Source of the DNA: an uncultured Christensenellaceae bacterium
GTDB taxonomy: Bacteria > Bacillota > Clostridia > Christensenellales > Pumilibacteraceae
DNA: 46,520 nt
NCBI GenBank assembly: GCA_910586925.1
Contig: CAJUKG010000014.1
Span: 1 to 46,520, forward strand
Direction: 5' to 3'
Positions 41,259 to 46,520 of this stretch are shown in pieces (the first letter of the stretch is position 1; the number at the start of each line of letters is the position of its first letter). Both the position numbers and the translations under genes were made by a program. The notes under the pieces are model-generated. The model had not been told where the DNA came from. It worked only from the letters and a program-made list of their open reading frames with translations, and did no database searches.

Positions 41259-43841
41259 ATGAAGTATATCATGCTTAAAACTTTGCGCGACATTCGCGAC
41301 ACAATAGGCAGTTTCATCTCGATTATCGTCGTCATAATAGTCGGGTGCTTCTTTTTTGCGGGAATAACCTCGGGGTCGAATGCCGTGACGAAACAGGTGC
41401 GCGACTATTACGCGTCGAGCAATTACGCCACCGCCCGGGCCGAGTACATGTACGTCAATTCCGCCGCCGTCGAAGAAATCGCCGCCGAGAAAGGGGTGCA
41501 AAAGGCGGTCGGGTACAGTTCGTTCTACACCCAAACAGCAGTCGGGAAGAACAAAGTCGATCTTTCGATTTCCACTCTCACCACGGGCGTGGACGACCCG
41601 TACATCGTGTCGGGCAACATGCCGACGGCGAAAAACGAAATGCTTATAGACAGCGTTTCCGCCGACACGTTCGGAATATCGGTCGGCGATACTCTCTCGT
41701 TCGATATAGCAACGCTCGAAAAAATAACCCTTTCCATGCGCGATCTACCCGGGGGCGGACAAACTCCGCAGTACGAGCAATCGCACAAAAGCGTAAAGTA
41801 CGAGTTCCGAGTATGCGGGATATATCACTCCCCCGACGTCATTTACAAAGTAAACATGCGCAACACTGCGGCAATGCCCGACGAGTTTATTACGGCGCAC
41901 GTACTCGAAGGCAGTATCGAGCTGTACACCGAGGACGCGAAAGTCGTGGGGCTCATGGGAAAGCTCGAAATTCCCGTATTGAGTTATGCCGACATACCGA
42001 CAAACATCACCGTCTACAACGGAATTAAAATAATCGGCGACGAGGGGCTCGACGTCGACGAACTGTTCGGGAGATACTCGCTCGCGAGCGAAGCGGACAT
42101 AAGAAAACTTTTCGAGGATCTGTCCGCGCCCGCGGGGCTGTACATGTACGGTTTGGAGCGCAAGAACTTCCCCGCCGTCGTCGCGTTCGACGGTATAAAC
42201 AACACTATCGCCGCGCTCGCGGGGGTGTTACCGTTTATATTCTTCGCCGTCGCGGCAGCTATCACCGTCATTTCGATGACGAAAACGGTCGACAACCAGC
42301 GCATGCAGATCGGCGTAATTCAAGCACTCGGCATCACCAAAAGCCGCGTGTACTTTTCGTATATATTTTACGCGCTGTTTGCCTGTCTTATAGGCGGGGC
42401 GGTCGGCGGTGTGGTCGGCGTTCTCGCCGTGCCGCGGCTCGTCAACTACCTGTACGCGATGCAGTTCGCAATGCCGCCCACTCCGCAACACGCGAGCTGG
42501 CTGTTCATGATACTCGGCATAGTCGTAGCGGCGGCACTCGCCTGTCTTGCGGCGTTCATCTCCTGCCACCGCACGCTCAAAGTCCGTCCCGCGCAAGCGA
42601 TGCGCCCGAAGCCGCCTAAAAAGACGCGGCGCATACTCGCCGAGCGTTGGAAATGGCTGTGGTCGCGGCTCGGGTTCGGCGCAAAAATGAATCTGCGCAA
42701 CATGTTCCTGAACAAGCTCCGCATGCTGCTCTCGTCCGTCGGCATAATAGGCTGTCTCGCACTACTCATCGCGCTCATCGGACTGAAAGACAATATGGAT
42801 TTTTCGTTCAAACAGTACGACGCGACTTGCAATTACGACTTGACCGTCGTAACGGCTGTCGCCGTCGATCTCGAAAAGTTCGATTTCGACGAACTTACCG
42901 AGCACGACGGCGCGGAATACATGGAAACGCTGACTTTCGCGCCCGACTTTTCGGGACGGTTCGAGTATAACGGCAAAATCGCCGACATGACGGTCATGGC
43001 TATCCCGACTGCCGCCGACGCAGAGCGATACAAGTACGCCGACGCCGACAGCATAAGGCTTTACACCGATAAAAACGGCAAAAAGCGGCTCGAGTTTAAC
43101 GACGATACCTTCGCGATCCCCACCGCCCTCGCCGACGAGCTTGGAGTCGGTATCGGCGACACGGTTAGGATTACCGGCTACTCGCTCGACAACCGCGCTA
43201 TCGAATGCGAAGCGAAAATCACCGACATAGTATACGAATACTTCGAGCAAAAAGTATACTGCCCGTACAGCTTCTTCCGCGAGAACGGCGTCGGGCTGTA
43301 CGCGACCGCCTCGTACGCCACGCTTAAGCAAGGCGCGGACATACAAAATGCTATCGACACGCTCAAAGGATACGACGAGATCCGCGACGTGCGCGCGTTT
43401 ACCCAAAGTTATGCCGACCTCAAGGACAGAATGGCTCTCCTCGACTACGCGGTGGTGTTATTCGTCGTCGGCGCGGCGGTACTCGCAATAGCGGTCATCT
43501 ACAACATAACCGCGACCAACCTCAAGGACCGCACCCGCGAGATCGCGACGCTCATGGTGCTCGGCTACAAACCGCGCGAAACGGCGAACATGCTGATCGT
43601 CGAAAACATGGTTATTACGGGTCTGGGCTGCATAGTCGGACTGCCGATAGGCTACGCGCTCATGCTGTGGCTCGTGCAACTCGCCTCGTCGTTCAACGTG
43701 TTCATTTCGTCATTCCTGTCTTGGTACGTCGCAATCGGCTGCATAATTTTGACCTTCGCCTTCTCGCTCGTCGCATCGCTGATGTTCAATACGCGCATCA
43801 AAAAAATCTCCATGGTCGAATCGCTCAAAAGCGTAGAGTAA
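41259..43841 (+). CDS. Large ABC-transporter permease, FtsX-like (two-domain)
   Basis: This 860-residue protein has an N-terminal membrane helix (about 17-38), a large extracellular domain (about 40-310), then three helices of the first FtsX domain (about 315-455, ending in HRTLKVRPAQAMRPKPPKK). A repeat of the layout follows: helix at about 490-510, extracellular domain, then three helices at about 725-850, ending in KISMVESLKSVE. This is the type-VII (MacB/BceB/LolC-like) mechanotransmission design. Such permeases work with an ABC ATPase in export, peptide sensing or wall control. No ATPase gene adjoins it in the window. The start has AAGGTGA. Confidence 0.9.
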   Translation: MKYIMLKTLRDIRDTIGSFISIIVVIIVGCFFFAGITSGSNAVTKQVRDYYASSNYATARAEYMYVNSAAVEEIAAEKGVQKAVGYSSFYTQTAVGKNKVDLSISTLTTGVDDPYIVSGNMPTAKNEMLIDSVSADTFGISVGDTLSFDIATLEKITLSMRDLPGGGQTPQYEQSHKSVKYEFRVCGIYHSPDVIYKVNMRNTAAMPDEFITAHVLEGSIELYTEDAKVVGLMGKLEIPVLSYADIPTNITVYNGIKIIGDEGLDVDELFGRYSLASEADIRKLFEDLSAPAGLYMYGLERKNFPAVVAFDGINNTIAALAGVLPFIFFAVAAAITVISMTKTVDNQRMQIGVIQALGITKSRVYFSYIFYALFACLIGGAVGGVVGVLAVPRLVNYLYAMQFAMPPTPQHASWLFMILGIVVAAALACLAAFISCHRTLKVRPAQAMRPKPPKKTRRILAERWKWLWSRLGFGAKMNLRNMFLNKLRMLLSSVGIIGCLALLIALIGLKDNMDFSFKQYDATCNYDLTVVTAVAVDLEKFDFDELTEHDGAEYMETLTFAPDFSGRFEYNGKIADMTVMAIPTAADAERYKYADADSIRLYTDKNGKKRLEFNDDTFAIPTALADELGVGIGDTVRITGYSLDNRAIECEAKITDIVYEYFEQKVYCPYSFFRENGVGLYATASYATLKQGADIQNAIDTLKGYDEIRDVRAFTQSYADLKDRMALLDYAVVLFVVGAAVLAIAVIYNITATNLKDRTREIATLMVLGYKPRETANMLIVENMVITGLGCIVGLPIGYALMLWLVQLASSFNVFISSFLSWYVAIGCIILTFAFSLVASLMFNTRIKKISMVESLKSVE

Positions 43842-43903
43842 CGACACCGAAACCTACCTCGCGACATAACGGAACGCACTGCGATATAAAAAACCAAATA
43901 ACC

Positions 43904-43938
43904 AAGAGCGAAGAATTTCAAAACTCCTCGCTCTTTTA
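43904..43938. terminator. Bidirectional terminator between the FtsX and GyrI-like genes
   Basis: AAGAGCGA (43904-43911) pairs with TCGCTCTT (43928-43935), with T-runs on both strands. It ends the FtsX gene (plus) and the small-gene operon (minus). Confidence 0.82.
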
Positions 43939-43959
43939 TATTTTCGGACAAAGCGCAAT

Positions 43960-44598
43960 TTAATTTATTACTTTCTTTATAGGGTGGCGCACGACCGTTT
44001 TCAGTTTGCTCGTTGCACATTTGCGCGGATCGCTCAAATAAATTTCGTGATGCAAACGCTTATCCGTTATATCCAAAACATACCCGTTTTTGTTCATATA
44101 CTCGTGCATAAGAGCGACTGTTTGCGGCTCGTCGTCATAAGAGCCGATGTGCATGCATTGAACGCAAACACCCTCGTCATATGTAAAGAACTCGACTTTT
44201 GAAAAGTCATGCTTTTTCTTCGCGGTCGCTTCTTGTATTGCCCAATCGAAATCCGCTTTCGTTACAAAATCGGGCAAACGTATAACGGAAATAAAATTAA
44301 AGTTTTCTTTGCGTGCATAGTCTATACCCCCTATCCCGTTTTGCCACCAAAAGCCTTCGAGCGGCGGCACTACATATTCGAAATACCCGTCTATTTTATA
44401 CGCGCCTTTATAGCTCATTTTGATAGTAAAGGCAATACCGTACAAAAGCCCGATCGAGTTTTTATATTCTCCGTTCTCGTCGTTGGGATCGCCTTTTCCG
44501 CGTACCGCTATGTAGTTCGTTTTCGGCACCGTAACAATAGACGGTACGTTTTTCGGCATATAAAATTCTTTGTATTCTTTTTTGAAATCAAACGGCAT
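43960..44598 (-). CDS. GyrI-like small-molecule-binding protein
   Basis: This 212-residue protein resembles the stand-alone GyrI-like (AraC effector-binding type) domain proteins. It has YIAVRGKGDPNDENGEY near residues 30-46, LLYGIAFTIKM, a core containing PPLEGFWW, VQCMHIGSYDDEPQTVALMHEYM near 145-167 and the HHEIYLSDPRK end. These proteins bind hydrophobic or cationic compounds and some hydrolyse them. It has no DNA-binding domain. It starts after a CGGAGAAC site, 45 bp after the DJ-1-like gene, and is last in the small-gene operon. Confidence 0.85.
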   Translation of the reverse strand: MPFDFKKEYKEFYMPKNVPSIVTVPKTNYIAVRGKGDPNDENGEYKNSIGLLYGIAFTIKMSYKGAYKIDGYFEYVVPPLEGFWWQNGIGGIDYARKENFNFISVIRLPDFVTKADFDWAIQEATAKKKHDFSKVEFFTYDEGVCVQCMHIGSYDDEPQTVALMHEYMNKNGYVLDITDKRLHHEIYLSDPRKCATSKLKTVVRHPIKKVIN

Positions 44599-44643
44599 AA
44601 GTTGTTCTCCGCAGAATTACAATCTTCTTTTAATGTATTTAGT

Positions 44644-45234
44644 TTACATTTTCGGCATCGGTGCGGTATAGAATCCGAGTTTGTGAAAATCATACCAACC
44701 GCCGATTTGTTCTTCGGTTGCTACCGACAAAGCCCGTAATATTTCCCGAGCAAATTCGAGCGTTGCCGTGCCGTTCGCCGTTATTATATTGTTATCCGAC
44801 ACGGCTTGTTTATGTATAAAACCCTGTTCGTTTTTATAAACGGCATACTGCTTTAATTCGTTCGCATCGTTTGCCGTATGCTTTGCATTGTTCAACGCGC
44901 CCATCGCGCCTAAAAATCTGCAAGCGTCGCAAATCGCGCCCAACACCTTGCCGCTGTCGATACAACTTTTCACAAGCGGTTTAACTTGCAAAGCGGTTTC
45001 GCTATGCCACGACATTCCGCCTATCAGTATTACGGCGGCGTGGTCGGACGGAATGTTTTGCAAGTCGTAATCGGGCAGACACTTGATCCCGCCGATAGAG
45101 GTTACCGCGTCTTTCGTAAGCGATACGGTTTTGTTTTCAAACTTCCCTTGCCCGAGCATATTGACCGCCGACGATATGTAAGCAAGCTCCCAATCCGCCC
45201 ACTGCTCCAAGACGACGTATAATATTTTCTTCAT
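44644..45234 (-). CDS. DJ-1/PfpI-family protein (GATase1-like)
   Basis: This is a 196-residue protein of the DJ-1/PfpI superfamily. The nucleophile elbow is LGAICDACRFLGAMGAL (Cys102, from the expected strand-turn-helix), with VILIGGMSWHSE before it and NGTATLEFAREIL after it. Members act as glyoxalases, chaperone-like or amidotransferase-like enzymes; the exact activity cannot be fixed here. It is 5 bp after the DUF3795 gene, with an AAGGA site, so it is co-transcribed. Confidence 0.9.
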   Translation of the reverse strand: MKKILYVVLEQWADWELAYISSAVNMLGQGKFENKTVSLTKDAVTSIGGIKCLPDYDLQNIPSDHAAVILIGGMSWHSETALQVKPLVKSCIDSGKVLGAICDACRFLGAMGALNNAKHTANDANELKQYAVYKNEQGFIHKQAVSDNNIITANGTATLEFAREILRALSVATEEQIGGWYDFHKLGFYTAPMPKM

Positions 45235-45239
45235 AGTAA

Positions 45240-45578
45240 TTATCCTTTATTTTTAAGATTATGTAACGCTTCGGCATTGTTCGATAAAACCGTACCGACC
45301 GTCTTGCACCCGTCCATACTCGCGCAATGTCCGCACGTTTCGACGGTTTTGCCGAGTGCGCATTGCCGTATTGGGCAAAGACCGTTGCAATACGGTGTTT
45401 TAACTCCGTCGATACGACAACCCTCGCAATTTATCATTTCGGGCGTAATCTCCACGCCGTTCAACTCAGACCAAAGCCTTGCGACTTTTTCGCGCAAAGC
45501 GTTGTCGTTATTCAGCGTCGCCGTTCTCGCATCGCATTTTTCGCAATCGAGTCCGCAGTATGCTATAAGTTGTTTCAT
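45240..45578 (-). CDS. DUF3795 cysteine-rich protein
   Basis: This is a 112-residue protein with the DUF3795 cysteine pattern: YCGLDCEKCDA (Cys8, Cys13, Cys16), then INCEGCRIDG, YCNGLCPIRQCA and CGHCASMDGCK. The eleven or so cysteines suggest a zinc or iron-sulfur ligand site. The function is unknown. The start has GGGAGGAG. The 92-bp gap upstream holds a 9-bp inverted repeat (TAACGGCTT 45595-45603, AAGCCGTTA 45645-45653). Confidence 0.88.
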   Translation of the reverse strand: MKQLIAYCGLDCEKCDARTATLNNDNALREKVARLWSELNGVEITPEMINCEGCRIDGVKTPYCNGLCPIRQCALGKTVETCGHCASMDGCKTVGTVLSNNAEALHNLKNKG

Positions 45579-45670
45579 TCTCTATCTCCTCCCATAACGG
45601 CTTGTACCGTAAAATTTCCAGCCCGAAATACTATAGCCGCCATAAAGCCGTTACCGCCGTAAACCGTAAT

Positions 45671-46084
45671 TTATATGTCGATCCAACTTGTTTTTAAGTC
45701 TTTGTAAACCCTGCACTTTTGCGCCGTAAATCTCAACACGCAATAATCGGGGTCGGTCTTGCCCTTTTTATAAAACACAGTATCGCCCATGCGCCATATT
45801 TCGTTTTTACTGTCTTGGTCCGTCAATACGCGCATTACTCCGACAAGCATAACGCCCGTATAACCGAAACGTCCGCGTTTGTAAAAATAAATGCACGCTT
45901 TTTCGTTGCCGTTATACTGCGCAACTCTCATCGAAGAAGTGTTTGTGGTAAAATAAAAATCGTTGCCGTCGATCTTTCGCGGCGCGAGCATTGCCTTGGT
46001 GTTCGGAAAACCGTCCTCGTCGACCGACGAAATCATCGCCGTTTTCTGTTCTTTTATAAATTCAAAAACCTGTTCCTTTGTCAT
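45671..46084 (-). CDS. Pyridoxamine 5'-phosphate oxidase-like flavin protein
   Basis: This 137-residue split-barrel protein is of the PNPOx-like group. It has KTAMISSVDEDGFPNTKAML (about 13-32), FYFTTNTSSMRVAQ (43-56), KACIYFY and a C-terminal VLRFTAQKCRVYKDLK strand. These proteins bind FMN, F420 or haem and act as small reductases or oxidases. It is probably the first gene of the small operon, with its own promoter. The start follows GGAGGAG. Confidence 0.87.
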   Translation of the reverse strand: MTKEQVFEFIKEQKTAMISSVDEDGFPNTKAMLAPRKIDGNDFYFTTNTSSMRVAQYNGNEKACIYFYKRGRFGYTGVMLVGVMRVLTDQDSKNEIWRMGDTVFYKKGKTDPDYCVLRFTAQKCRVYKDLKTSWIDI

Positions 46085-46122
46085 TCGATTCTCCTCCGAC
46101 GAATTAGCGTCTGTCTTTCGGT

Positions 46123-46151
46123 ATTATACGACAAAAACACTAAAAAGTAAA
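46123..46151 (-). promoter_or_regulatory. Promoter of the PNPOx-DUF3795-DJ1-GyrI operon
   Basis: On the minus strand TTTACT (46151-46146), a 17-nt spacer and TATAAT (46128-46123). Confidence 0.7.
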
Positions 46152-46224
46152 GCAGATAGGCGCGCCTTGCGTTTAGCGACGAAATTTTCTATGGCGACAA
46201 AAGCCAAGCGTATTTTATATGCGT

Positions 46225-46520
46225 TCAGCCGTTACGCAATATCTCGACTACCGCAACCGCGCCGCACAGTTCGTCCATACCTATAATATACCGAACGCAG
46301 TCGGTGCCGTCGTCGCCTGTCGTGCCGACGCGTTTCTCGCCGTTTACCGTTACCGTTATCTCGCCCGTCGCTTCCATTTCCTCGCTCTCGCCGTTTACGG
46401 TCAGCCGCATCGCTCCGCCCTCGATCGTTATGATCGCGTTTATCGCATTTCGGTATAGCCATACCTCCCCGAACAGCTTCAGCACGAGTATACCGTCGGT
46501 AGTCTTTTCGTACTCGCGGT
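46225..46520 (-). CDS. Hypothetical protein, 5' end outside the window
   Basis: The minus-strand frame is open from the right window edge to the stop at 46225, so the GTG at 46485 need not be the start. The visible 97 residues are soluble and mainly beta (LKLFGEVWLYRNAINAI, MRLTVNGESEEMEATGEIT, VTVNGEKRV), ending in CGAVAVVEILRNG. I do not recognise a family. The 140-bp gap to the next gene has only that gene's promoter. Confidence 0.6.
   Translation of the reverse strand, partial: REYEKTTDGILVLKLFGEVWLYRNAINAIITIEGGAMRLTVNGESEEMEATGEITVTVNGEKRVGTTGDDGTDCVRYIIGMDELCGAVAVVEILRNG

Overview
The window reads as a piece of chromosome from an uncultured gut-type member of the Clostridia (Bacillota), possibly near the Christensenellales. 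The placement is an inference from content: a DnaD/DnaI-type primosome pair, consensus sigma-A promoters with 17-bp spacers and AGGAGG-type ribosome sites, BspA-type LRR surface proteins, a domain-permuted GH3 enzyme and a rhamnose operon. No 16S rRNA or other taxonomic marker is present. I found no tRNA, transposase, phage structural gene or CRISPR array. Long antisense reading frames are common here because codon use is biased; they are not annotated.

Layout. 1-2124: 3' part of a BspA-like LRR surface protein. 2174-2567: tmRNA (minus strand) with an unusual tag. 2702-5785: TetR regulator, sirtuin, HAD phosphatase and PHP phosphatase, all on the minus strand. 5944-6417: a WapI-like immunity protein without a visible toxin. 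6483-14537: a minus-strand cassette of ECF-type sigma factor, secreted papain-like protease, single-pass membrane protein, InlB-repeat lipoprotein and LRR/InlB-repeat surface protein. 14607-19816: divergent GH5 lipoprotein and membrane-anchored permuted GH3 beta-glucosidase. 19897-21675: a membrane-anchored unknown and a glutamyl-Q tRNA(Asp) synthetase. 21869-27899: operon sbcD-sbcC-(SLOG plus two transmembrane hairpins). 28010-30306: dnaD-dnaI. 30410-32290: DUF885 lipoprotein. 32557-39847: L-rhamnoside operon (alpha-L-rhamnosidase, rhaB, rhaA, rhaD) plus a separately promoted lactaldehyde reductase. 40199-43841: YitT protein and a large FtsX-type permease. 43960-46084: four small enzyme or stress-type genes. 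46225-46520: partial unknown.

How the genes work together. The rhamnose block is a complete path from rhamnosides to L-1,2-propanediol: GH78 releases L-rhamnose, RhaA isomerises it, RhaB phosphorylates it, RhaD cleaves it to DHAP and L-lactaldehyde, and the FucO-like enzyme reduces the aldehyde. With the GH5 and GH3 enzymes this indicates a plant-glycan feeder.

Two regions are the best candidates for undescribed systems. One is the sbcDC operon carrying a SLOG/SLATT-like membrane protein, whose promoter shares its -10 bases with the divergent dnaD-dnaI promoter. The other is the sigma / protease / membrane protein / surface-repeat cassette, whose sigma promoter lies inside a 12-bp perfect inverted repeat.
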